Of a DNA stretch of 64,000 bases, positions 37,826 through 50,216 are shown piece by piece. The stretch spans positions 361,501-425,500 of the forward strand of contig MCFH01000031.1 in the NCBI GenBank assembly GCA_002104945.1, given 5' to 3'. The notes beneath the pieces are model-generated. The model saw only the letters and a program-made list of their open reading frames with translations, was not told the origin of the DNA and did not search any database. This DNA is from Piromyces finnis. Taxonomy: Eukaryota > Neocallimastigomycota > Neocallimastigomycetes > Neocallimastigales > Neocallimastigaceae. Position 1 is the first letter of the stretch, and each line of letters opens with the position of its first letter. Position numbers and translations under genes: made by a program.

Positions 37826-40800
37826 CTACAGATTCAAGTTTCAATATCTAATTTATTAATATTATTTATTTTATTATATTCTATTATAAGAATCCTTTTT
37901 TACATTTTGATTCTAATATATGATATTATTAAAACAACCTCAATATCAATCAATAATGAGGAATCAATAATAAGTAGTATTAATAACCCAGAATTTGATT
38001 CATTAATTATTAATGTTAATAATATTAATGTTGAAATATCGAATGAAATTAGTATTAATAATAATTATATAAAGAAAATATCATTCATAGGCGAGTCTAA
38101 AGAATTATCAATTATAACATTCAATGATATTTCAACAGGGTTTATATTTTACGATTCTCTTCAAGAAATAGAATTTAAAAATATTACTATTTATGGAACC
38201 CTTAAATTTAATCATATATACAATATTGAAATTGATAATGTTATTTTAAATGGTAGTTTGGAATTGCTTCCCGAAAGTGTAAATAATGATGTTATTAAAA
38301 TAACTAATCTACAATTTACCTCTGTGAGAAAATCTACTGTGGATTATTGTGTAAAATTATATGGAAATGTAAATATTGAAAATTCATCTTTTAATGGAAG
38401 TCCTTTTTGCAATAATGGAATAATATATTATAACGGAGAAACCGATAAAAATATTAATATATCAAATTCGAACTTTAATGGAGAGTATGTAAATGGTTGT
38501 ATTGTTTTAGAAAACTCAAATTATGTCAATATTAAAACATCTCTTTTTGAAAATGGGAATAATTCTATTATTGGAGGGTATATAAAAACTACTATATTTA
38601 TTACTTTTTTTTATAATATATATTAAATATTAATATAATGTTTTCTATATAAATAATAAACAGTTCAGCAATGTATATTTTAAAAACAAACACTGTATTA
38701 ATTGAAGATTGTAAATTTAAAAACGCTTTTTCAATTAATAGTGGTGGTACATTTTTTTTTAACAATGTAATGGATGTTAATGCAAATAATATTGAAGTTT
38801 TCAATTCAACGTCAATAAAAAATGTATATTTATATAACTTTACTATTTTCAACATATAGCAATATATAAAAAAAGAAAATATAGAGAAAAGTAACATTTT
38901 TATTATATATAAAAATTATAGGGAAGTGTGATATATATATATACTGAACAAGCAGTAAATAATTTAGTTAGATTTAAAAATACAAAAATCTATGGTGTTG
39001 GAACAGATGATTATAAAATAGATTTGGGTGGATTTGTTGCAACGTACTAATTTTTAATAATTATTATTTAAAGAGTACATATGTTAATAATTTATTATAA
39101 TTTAATTGACATATATAATCATAATACATAAAGAGTTGATGGTTTCAGTAATCTACTTATAAGTAATTTATATGGGGAAGATATATATTGTGGAAATTAT
39201 GGTGTTGGAGCATTTGTAGTAACTAATAAATCAAAAATTGATATATAGTAATATCTTAATCAATATATAGTAGAATAACAAGGAAAAATATTGATGGTTA
39301 TAATTTATAAATTATATTAAATTTTAGTAATATAGAACTACGTAATGTTCATGGATCAAGATATGGTGGTGTACTACTTAATTCATATAATGAGGAAGAA
39401 GGATCTCGATTTTATGTAACAAATGGTACTTTTATTGACTTTTATCAGCACTATGAAAAACCTTCGGCAACACTACTTTGGTCTACTGACAATATAAAAG
39501 TAAAATTAGAAAAGTAAATATACAAATATCTAAATAAATATTAAAATGAACAATATTATTATAATCTTTTATGTATCAAATTTTTAAATATTAATTTTCT
39601 ATTATTAATTTATAATATTCTAGTTGTAATATAACTAATTTATATGGAAATGAAGAAGCAGTGTAATTTTTAAATATTTTTTTTATTAAATAAATACTTT
39701 TTTTAAATACTTATTAACATTATTCTGGATTAGAATATTATATTATGATAAAAATTCGGATATTGTTCTTAAAAATGTTAATATCGATGGGTTTTATTCA
39801 GTAAATGGAGCTTTCATTAGAAGTGGTGAACCAAATGGAATAGCAATTCGTTAGTAAAACTTTAAATTATTAATAATAAATATTATATGATGGGATAATA
39901 AAAACTATATATATATTAATAGAAAATGTATTATTGGAAAATGTCACTATACAAAATAGTCAATGCAATAAATGTAAATATTAGTAATTTATATAAATCA
40001 ATAATTTAATATATTGTATGGTATTAATATTTTATATAAAAAATATTACAATAAGTTATACGGTTAAAATTTGGAGCAATAACTATAAAAAATTCAAAAG
40101 TAAATATAAATAATATACTCAATTATAAATTAAAATAATTTTTGCAATTTTTATAATAGTAGTAACTTATTATTTATTATTAGTTTTTAAATATTAGTGA
40201 GAATGATAATAATTTGAAAATAGCTGATTTAGATGAATTAACAACATTATCAATTGAAAATACAGAATTTGATCATATCATTTTAAGTAAATAATAATTT
40301 TTCATAGAATAATCAAAAATATATATTTTATATAATAATAATGATAATAATAAATGTAATATTTTTATGTTAAGAATACGGATTTGAAACAGCAAACAAT
40401 TCGGAAATACACCTTATAAATTGTACAGTAAATAATTCTATATTTGATAAAGGTTTCATTTCAACTAGTAATATTATTAATACAACTCTTACAATTAAGG
40501 ATTCAACATTTTTTAATAATACTGGTAATAATGGGGTAATTATTCACGTTGATAAGCTTGATGAAAAAACAAATGTTTCATTCCTAGATTCTACATTTAA
40601 GAATAATTATGCAAAAAGATATGGTGGTGTTTTATATTCAAGAGAAAAATCAATAGACACTTCAATAACATTTAATAATTGCTTTTTCGAAAATAATAAA
40701 GCATTTTTAGGTAATATAATAAATAAAATTATACAAATTTTATCAATCATAAAAAATTTAAATATTTATTATAAAAACATTAGGTGATATCTCATTTAGT

Positions 40801-43075
40801 CTTTCAAAAATAGATGAGCCGTATTTTTCCAATATTGATGAACTCAGAAAAAAAAAAGGATTACTTGTTACCAATCCAACTCATATTGAACTTGTATCTA
40901 ATTTAAATAGTTCAATATCAATGATATCTAGTCAGGAATTACCTAATTACTTAAAATGTACAAAAATAATATAAAATAAATGAACTATTACAATAACGTT
41001 TTTAATATGTATAATTTTTTAAAATATATATTTAGGCAAGTTATATGATGATTATGGAAACGGTATATATATTATAGTCAATATTTAATATTTTAATATA
41101 TCTATTAATATATTTCTTTATACTAGAATGTAAAATAAATTCTGATTTATCTACTATGACTCTGCAAGATTTTATTTTTTTCAAAATTGAAGTCGATGAT
41201 ATTTATAATACTAAATTAATAGGACAATATTTATCATATTGTTGGAATAATGAATGTGCTATCCCACCATTAAAAGGTAATAATATTATAATTTCTTTTA
41301 AATAATATTTAGAAAAAATGGTAAATATTTTTATAATTGAATTTTAAATAGTTGTTGGGAATCCTGGTAATTATAAACTTTCTTTGAAAATAAGTAGCTT
41401 TGGTAAATTTTGTTAATAATATTAAAAAGGTATATTTATATATTTATGTAATTCAAAAATTAAATTAAATACTATTACTTTTAAAAACAAATAGGACCAT
41501 TTGATAAATTTGAAAATAACGTTCTCAAAATTGATTTGGAAATACAAAATTGTAATGAAGAAATATACAAATATCAAAATATAGATGATTCAGCGTTGAA
41601 ATCATGGTATATATATTTAATATTTTATTGATTTAAATAATAATTATTATAATATTAATATTAATATTTACAATTTAATTTTTTAAAAGTTATTTACCAG
41701 AATGTAACCCTCCATGTATGAATGGCGGAAAATGTATAAATAATAATATTTGTGATTGCAGCAATACATTTACTGTCGGAAAATATTGCAATGAGTATAA
41801 TATATTAGAAAGAATAAAAAAAGTTGATCTAATTTTAAAAATCATTGCTATTATTTTATTTATATTAACAATTGTATTGATGAGTGGTATAATTATGTTT
41901 AAAGATAATTTAATAATTAAATCAGGTAAAAGAGAAAAAATTATAATTTTTTTTTTTTTTAGCTTAAATAATAATATATTAATAAAAATTTTTATAAATA
42001 ATAATACAGCTAGTATAAATTTCCAAATAATTATTTTAATTGGAATATTATTCAATATCGCGTATTTATGGACTTTAACAAAAAATAAATCATCAATAGC
42101 CTTATGTACAAGAATTTATATCTATAAAAATTTGGTATAATTATTTTTATTATATTTATATTTATATTAAATATAATAAATTCTCATATATAAAACTATA
42201 TATAATAAATATAATAATTAGGGTTTCTCATTGGTTTTTGGTTCTATACTTGCAAAAACATACAGAATTTATAAAATGTAATAATAAATAATGATTAATT
42301 ATTAGCCCTTTATTACATACATATAATAATAATAATATTATTATTTTAATATAAAGCATATCATATAAAAAAAGCTTTTCCGTAGTTAAAGAGGAAACAA
42401 TGTTTGCAATGGTTTTTATTATGATGCTTTTTCATACACTGATTCTCGGAATCTGTTATATTACAAGAAATATAAGATCAGTTGTATTGTATAATAATTA
42501 CAGAGAATACAATGATTGCTACTTTTCAGATTTAAAAAATTTAAGGTAATTAAATAATTTAATAATACCATTTAAACTAAATTCATTTTTTTTAATATAT
42601 AAACAGTACTATATTTAATATTATAATTTTGTTTATTGGTTATGCATTATCATATGCAACGAGAGGAGCAGATAAAAATTTCAAAGAGGTATTAATTATA
42701 AAAATGTTATAATATAATAATTAATAATATATGTGTAATAATAATATAATAATAATTATATAATTATAGCGTTTATCTATGCCAGTCTATACCTATATAT
42801 TATTTACAATATTATCCGAAATTATAAATATAGGAAATGAGGAAATATCTATAATAGTACAAGATTTTTTTAATGCATTTGGAATAATTATTAATACTTT
42901 AGTAATAATGTATTACTTATACATACATAAATTTATTTCTATTTTTGTTCATAATCAAATAATAATGGAACAACAAAACCCTTCAAAATGGAAAAATACT
43001 AATAATGTATTCTTTTTTGAAAGACAAACATTAAATCGGGAAATTTACCTATCTTCTAATTACGTTATGAAATAA
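37826..43075 (+). CDS. Receptor: beta-helix ectodomain, EGF module and class C-type seven-helix domain; 22 exons, start unresolved
   Basis: Exons: 37826-38577, 38664-38823, 38922-39043, 39134-39247, 39328-39513, 39624-39662, 39734-39849, 39923-39973, 40056-40099, 40202-40286, 40375-40710, 40784-40957, 41036-41062, 41127-41276, 41352-41402, 41495-41606, 41690-41925, 42010-42134, 42222-42277, 42357-42545, 42607-42688 and 42770-43075. The frame stays open for 1170 residues. A very hydrophobic N-terminus is followed by ~700 residues of Asn/Ile-rich repeats (NVTIQNS, IKDSTFFNNT, GGVLYS, FLDSTFKNNYA), typical of right-handed parallel beta-helices. A Cys-poor stretch follows, then an EGF module (~840-875, CMNGGKC...CDC). 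Seven hydrophobic helices follow; GFSLVFGSILAKTYRIY in the third matches class C GPCRs. Likely a plasma-membrane sensor; ligand unknown. No ATG occurs before the hydrophobic stretch, so at least one upstream exon is missing. Confidence 0.85.
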
Positions 43076-43907
43076 TAATAATAATAATAAATATCACCAT
43101 TTTTACTATTTATAAAATATAAAATTTTTTAAAATATAATATTTCTTTATTACTATGTTATTATTAAATATATAAATAATAATACATAAAATAATTTGTA
43201 CATAAAATATTTATCAAAATAATAATTAAATAAATTGAGCATATTACTTTCGCTACATTTTTTAAACTTCAAAATTTAATTTTTAAATTCAAATTCTTTA
43301 TAATAATTATTTTCAAATACTATTTGTATATGAATATGTACCAAGGCATCCCAGATGACATCATAAATTCATTAATAAATTTCATTTACAATGAAAAAAT
43401 AATCCGGGGAATATGATAATTACTAAGTTATATGCGGTAACTTAATAACGATTCCTCTTGCAATCTACCAGGAGAGTCTATATCACTTTTAATTTTTCAG
43501 ACAATGACTCGCAGAAATGATTGCGTTTAAATATGTATAGAGAAAAAAAAAATTTATAATTCATGAAGAAAATGTTTATATAGATTTTTCAACCAATCAT
43601 ATTGATTTTAAATTCATTCACTTATTAATATATTAAATGATGGTAGAGTTATAGATTTCACATGTTTTTTTCATCTATTAGTATTCTACATTTAATTATT
43701 AAAGAAATATTTAAAGTTATGGAGAAAAGATGTTAATTAATAAATAATCATGTGAATAATAATAGTAATAAATTTCAAGTATAAAATAATTAATGTTTAA
43801 ATTAAAAATTTAGATAAATGAAAAAGAAAAAAACAGAATTTTTTGTTAACTTTTATATAAATAAAAATTTAGAATAATATAATTAAAATAGATACTTTTA
43901 TAAAATC
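43076..43907. other. Spacer between receptor and RNF181 genes, with possible gene relic
   Basis: Between 43330 and 43720 the sequence is more complex than spacer. A 26-codon frame at 43336-43416 (MYQGIPDDIINSLINFIYNE at its start) and another at 43541-43636 (HEENVYIDFSTNHIDF) look like protein but are short, in different contexts and unconnected. They may be the remains of a gene. Confidence 0.4.
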
Positions 43908-45253
43908 ATGGCTTCGTATTTTGGTAATATACTATCGCAAGTTAAAACTTTATAAAATATATAAATTTTTGAAATCTAATTTCAAAAATTCTATACATTA
44001 AATAATATATATTGATATAAAAGTAATTTATTTGTATTATTGTTTTATTTAAAAAAAAAAAAAAAAGTAAAATTCAAAAATTAATATCTATACTCAATGT
44101 TTATTAAAATTTTCTCAAAAGATGACCATAACATTAGTGAACCAAAGAAAAGAAAAGAAAAATTCAGTAACCCAGACACAGATTTTTTTTTAAATTATCA
44201 ATATGAAGAAGAAGATAGAACTGAAGCTCCTTATGATTTTACTCAAAATGCAATTTCATTAGCTAGTGTTTTTGAAGCTTTAAGAGACAATAATAGAATG
44301 AGAGAAAATGTCCAACAACAAACTCTTTTAGATAATTTAGTTACTCAACTTTTAGACGAGGCATATTCAAAGTAATTATATATTAACATATTAACACATA
44401 GAAATCAATTAATTCATAGCACTTATTTTTATTTTGAATTTATTTAAAAATATGTATAATTTTAAATTCTTAAAATTCTTTATTGTTTTTTTTTTATTTT
44501 TTAAAAAAGTAATTATATTATATATATTATTTATAATAAGAAAAATGTTAATGTTAACCATAATTACTATATGTTTATTTATTTATTAATAGTGCAAAGG
44601 GAAATCCACCAGCTTCTAAAAGATTTATTTCAAATTTACCTACTGTTAAAGTTGATAATAAAGTAAAAGGTATGTTATTAACTAATTTATATAAAACCTT
44701 TTATAGATGTATATTATTCATTTATTTTTAAGATATCTTTCATTAATAATAACATATCTAAACATATTTATATATAATTATATGTAGAGAATACTTGTTC
44801 AATTTGTGTTGAAAATTTTAAGGATACAGAAAAAATATATAAATTACCTTGTTTTCACTATTTCCATGGTATTTCTTAAAATTCAATAATAATAATAATA
44901 TAAACAATATATTAGCCGTGTAAGATTTATGTATAGATACTTTATAAAATGCTATTAACCAAGTTTTTTATATATATATATTTTTTTTTCATATATTACA
45001 AAAAAATAAATAAAGCGTCATGTATTGTTCCATGGCTTAAATTGGTAAACATAATATTATTTATATATAAAATATTAATAAATCATTTTTATTAATATTA
45101 ATTATTATTTTCTATTATTTTTAGCATAATACATGTCCTATTTGTCGTTCTGAATATGAAACTGATGATGCGGAATACGAAAAAAAAAGAAAAGCCAAAT
45201 TATTTCCACAACAAGAAGACAGTGAGGAAGAATGGGACCCATTTTATGGTTAA
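43908..45253 (+). CDS. RNF181: RNF181-type RING-H2 E3 ubiquitin ligase, six exons
   Basis: Exons 43908-43923 (16 nt), 44122-44371, 44593-44669, 44788-44868, 45016-45044 and 45125-45253 give 193 residues. The start MASYF|DDHNISEP was chosen because human RNF181 begins MASYFDEHD. The segment PPASKRFISNLPTVKV corresponds to PPAAKTVVENLPRTVI in the human protein. The RING-H2 reads CSICVENF...[24 protein letters not shown], with all eight zinc ligands present, followed by the family tail (YETDDAEYEKKRKAK) and an acidic end. RNF181 transfers ubiquitin from an E2 to substrates in the cytosol. An open frame starting at 44097 overlaps exon 2, but its first residues come from the intron. Confidence 0.93.
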
Positions 45254-46354
45254 TTAAAAATGAAAACTATACTATTTTATAATAAAAATACTCTCTCTAT
45301 ATAATATATTTCTTTAAAATATTAAAAATAATAAATAAATAAAACAAATAAAACAAAAATTAAAAAAAATAATAATAATAATAAAAAAAAATAATTAAAA
45401 TAAAAAGTTCCTTATTATTTCTATAAATATTATTTTTTGATAATAATAATAATAATAATAATATTCTATATTTTCATAGTTCACTGAAAAAAAAAGAAAT
45501 TATATATATATATATATATATTTTTATACTTTCTTCATATTTATATATATATATTTAAATACAATATTATTAATATAATATTGATAATTAGTGATACTAT
45601 TAAGAATTACAAATATCAAAATCTTTAAAATTAAGAATATTAACATCACACCTAATTTTAATTGGATATCTAATTAAAACTATATATTATATTATATATA
45701 TTATAGTGGACGAGTTTTTTCAAACTTTTTAAATTTTAAAAAGTGGTTATCTTACTAAATAATAATTGAATAATTAAATTTTTTATTAGTCATTAAAATT
45801 TGAAAAAAAATCCTATTAAAATTTTAATAAATTTTATTTATTATATTTTATATATTAAAGTATGGTTGATACCATAAACTTTTGGAGAATTTATTAATTT
45901 TAAATTAAAACTTTAATAATTAATAAAATTATAAAAAAAAACAATATAATTGATGGTAAAAAAAAAAAGCTTTTAAATTTAAATAAAAAAATAAAAATTA
46001 AAACTATATATATACAGTATACTTATTTTTAATTAAAATTGAAGTTTTTTTTTAACTTAAATATAAGTTATCACAAAAAATATTTAAACGGTTTATATTT
46101 TGTAATTATATATATTAAAAGTATGTGGCATTTTAAAAATCTATAATTATTATATAAAAAAAATTTTATTAAAATCTTAAAAAGAATAAATGTATATATT
46201 ATAATAAGTGATTTATTGATATTAATTATTTTTAAATAATAGATAGCTTTTATAAAAGAATAATTTCATTTATGTATAATAATAAAAGTAACAATTATAA
46301 TATATATGAAAATATATATATAAGATTAACTAAAAAATATATATTTATTATTCC

Positions 46355-46385
<31 letters not shown>

Positions 46386-46390
46386 TCTCC
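45254..46390. other. Intergenic spacer between convergent RNF181 and zinc-finger genes
   Basis: Both 3' ends lie here. It contains AT and AAT short repeats (about 45361-45395, 45441-45465, 45504-45523) and an ATT run just past the zinc-finger stop. No gene is seen. Confidence 0.6.
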
Positions 46391-49300
46391 TTAATTAAGT
46401 AATTGTTCAATTCTTATTCTTTTGTAACAACGATCACTATGTGGACACTGTGAACATCGGATTGCTTGTTCTATGGCTTGTTTTTTATCCAAAATACTGA
46501 CTTGGCAAGAATCTACATCAACAGGATCAGAAGGCTCTTTACTTTTCGATGTAGCTGATAGGTTTACATTGTCATATATATTAGGTTTAAGTAAAATAGG
46601 ATTAATAGTTGGTTCTAATTGACTATGAATTGGTGCAGGTATCCATGAAAGTTTATTATTTCTTAAAATTTGACTATTTATAGAAACAGGTGATGATGCA
46701 GTTAATGGATTTGAATTTAACGAAGAAGATGAAGAAGGAACTACAGAAGTGGAAGAGATCAAACTTGATTTAAAAGCTTCATACTCTTCTATGTTCTTTA
46801 GTTTTTTTTTATGCTCAGCTTCTATTTTCATTCGTTGAGCAAGCATATCTGAATAATTGATTCCCCCATATATTGTAGTAGTTGAAGTTTCATTTGGATT
46901 ATAATCCTCTCGAATATATATGCCTTTAAAACTTTGATGCTTATCATCATCAATATTTTCAATTAAATAAGACTTATTTTTATTTTCAATTGACTCTGAT
47001 GATACATCACTATTCGAAGAGGATTCAGATGATATTGTAGTAACTTGACTAAGTTTACTCTTTTTATTTAAATGTTGTTCATTGATTTTTGTTTTACTTT
47101 CACTACTATTATTATGATTTTTGATGGAAGAAAATGAAGAAGAATTTATTATTGGAGGTGAAGATAATGCTAAATGACAATTTTCAATATCAGTATAACT
47201 ACAACAACTAGTCTTAAGCTTCTTATTAGAAGGGTCAATTTTGGAATTGTTAACATAATCGATACTTGATTCAGTATCAATTTTTCTTGAAGCAATTTCT
47301 GCAGCGGCAATTAAATGATATAATGGGTTATAATCGCAACATGGTTCTTCATTTAATAATTCATCAGTATTACAAGCACTGCATATCTTGCCATCACAAA
47401 CAGATGCTATCGGTCGAAATTTTCTTCTTGGGCAATCCATCTTTGGACAATTAAAATTAGAACAACCCACTTCAATAATAACATCACCTTCTCCATAATT
47501 CATCTTTTTATCTACTGTGCAAGGGATTAAGTTATTGCTATTTTCTTGTTTGTGATTCTGTTTTAACCTTTCCTTTTTTTCACTAATTTTATTATTACTA
47601 ATATCATGATTGGAATAACATTGATATTCATCATCATTATAGCCATGTCTATGACAATATCCACAACCATGAATGTCATTAGAATTATAATGACAATGTT
47701 CACATTTTTTTATGTCATTATTATTATTCTCTTCCCCTAAAGATCCATAGGAAAAAGATTGTTTTGGACTTGAATTTAGATCTATAGCATTCATAGAAAT
47801 GTTTAAATTGGAAATTGTTGGAGAAGAAGAAGTGTTATAATTTTTATCCTCTTCTTTAATAGACTCCGTATAAACTTTTAATATATTTGAAACAGGCATA
47901 TTTGCAATACATTCATCACAATTACAATTATCAATACATGGTATATCAAAACCACATGGATATATTTTATGGCCGGAATATGTTTGTTCTTGAGATTCAA
48001 CAAAAGTTGAAGTAGGTAATGAAGGGGAGAGAGGTGGTGTTAAATAACTATTTGAAACTGAAGATTGAGGATCAGTATGTTCATCATTCTTTACTATGGA
48101 AGAAGATACATTTTTTATTGGTATATATGATGAGGTATCTAAATTAGAATTGATTTTATTTGTATCATTATCCATTGGAAGAATATAAGATGAAGATTCA
48201 ATAGTATCCACAGCATCTGAATTAACTTCTGTTTTTTTTTCTTTTATTGTTATTTTATCTGTGATAAGAGATGAATATTGACTTGATGAAGATGATAAAT
48301 TCATATCAATTTTCATTGACTGATATATATTATTATTATTATTTTTATCTTTTTCTATTCTAATTTTTGGAATGTCTAAAATATCAGTGGATGATGATGT
48401 TGAAAGAAAAGATGAATATGTTGAATAATAATCATCTAAAGGATTTATTGAATCTATAGAATCTTTTTCTTCTAATTCATGTGAATCAGGAACTGAAGTT
48501 AATAACAACGAAGAAGAAGGTAAAATATCTTTGAAATTCGGTGTTGATTTATTCATTAGCAATGGTTTGCTAAATGATTCTTCTTTTGATATATCATTTG
48601 ATATATCATTTGGTAATGTTATTGAAGAATAAAACTTATTTGAATTTATATTAGATGAATTAGTGTTCAATGGAAGTGAAACGGGAATAAGAACAGATCC
48701 TGTTGAACTATTGTCAACAAGAAGTGACGTTGACGTTGATGGTAAAGTAGATAATGATGATAGTAACATTGAATTATTGTGATCAGATGATTCTTTATCT
48801 TTATTTAGCGAGGATATTGAATTAACTGGAGAAGAAGTAGTTGAATGAATATCAACTATTAATGGATTATTATAAAAGGAATAACAATTAATATTACTTG
48901 AATTTGATAATGCCTTATTTGAGTTTTTATATTCATTTGGAGCATTATTGCTAATATCATTGTTCTTATTTAATTGAAATTCATCCTTTATATTTGAAAT
49001 CATCTTTTCATGATATAACGTATTCATATTCGAATAATCAGGTATTAATGGTTTTTTATCAAAATTGTTGTACATTGAAGAAGGTGATTGATTTGTATCA
49101 AAGAAGTTAACAGTATCATTAATACTTGATATTAATATTGATTTATTTTCCATAAAAGTAGATGATTTAATACTTTTCATATATTTATTTTTATTATTTT
49201 TTAACTTATCGTTATTTAACGAGATTTTATTTGTTTCCTTACAAGGTGATTGGTTGTCTAAATCTATATTATTATTTTTAATATTAACACTATTATTATT

Positions 49301-50216
49301 ATTATTATTATTATTATGATTATTGCTGTTGTTGCTGTTGTTACTGTTTAATAACGTTAAAGAAAGAGATGATGTTGTATTATGAGTTTTATCTGGTTCT
49401 GCTGATATTATTATAGAATCAAATTTTTGTTTTTTAATTTTTGTTTCTGGAACTTCAGAAGTTAGTTTTCTCTTTACTAAATTTTTAGTTTTTTTCTTTT
49501 GTGTTTTCTTAACTTGTTTTTTCTTTTTTTTATCATTTGGCTTATTATGGATCTTTAGGTGACGTAGTAATGTATCTTGCCTTTTAATATTATATATAAA
49601 TATTAATATCAATATTAAAAATATTTTATTGAATATTAAAAAAACTTTTAAAAAAATTTTTTTTTAAAATGGAATTTTTAATTAACATAGAAGTGCATTT
49701 AAATCAATAAAATTAATTATTAATAAATAATTGGAATAAAAAAAAAAAGAATTTTGAAATTTAAAATTTTTTAAATTAAATAATTGATATATTATTATTT
49801 TCAATAAGCAACAATAATTGAAATGTATATTTTTTTTTAAATTTTACTTAAAAATGTAAATTTTTATTACTAAAACTTTTTATATCACTAAAAATAAAAG
49901 AAATATAAAATACCTTGAAAAGCAACGACCACATCCTTCAACTTCGCATTTGAATGGTCGTTCCCCAGTATGTGCTATAAAATATATATATATATAAAAT
50001 GAATAATTAACATTTGAAATCCTCTTCAATATGATTTTTAAAATTTCGTATAACTGAAAATTTACTCAAGATGTGACGATTTAAATGTTCCATTCTTCTA
50101 AAAGACCTCAAGCAGGTCATACATTTAAAAGGTTTTGAAACATATTGCGTTTTCGAAGATTCATTTTGTTGAAACATTAAAGATGGAAATGCTGGTAAAA
50201 CCGGAATTGAAGACAT
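46391..50216 (-). CDS. C2H2 zinc-finger transcription factor with Cys-rich central region, three exons
   Basis: Exons 50216-50066, 49974-49914 and 49580-46391 give 1133 residues. Two adjacent C2H2 fingers sit at the N-terminus: C32-C35-H48-H52 (KPFKCMTCLRSFRRMEHLNR) and C60-C65-H78-H82, with a THTGERPF linker. The first finger pair resembles Msn2/Msn4-type stress factors (KPF-C--C-KSFKR-EHL-RH), but the family is broad. A Lys-rich block follows (~84-110), probably a nuclear localisation signal. The centre is Asn/Ser low complexity. A second Cys/His-rich area (CGFDIPC...CNCDEC, CEHCHYN...CGYCHRHG, CPKMDCPRRK...CSAC) and a C-terminal CSQCPHSDRC lie far downstream and may bind metal. The start uses ATG at 50216; the frame just before it lacks an ATG. 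Target genes are unknown. Confidence 0.88.

Noticed and set aside
44097-44121. ATG at 44097 as the RNF181 start
   Set aside because: The upstream 16-nt exon gives the conserved MASYF N-terminus, so the residues encoded at 44097-44121 belong to the intron.
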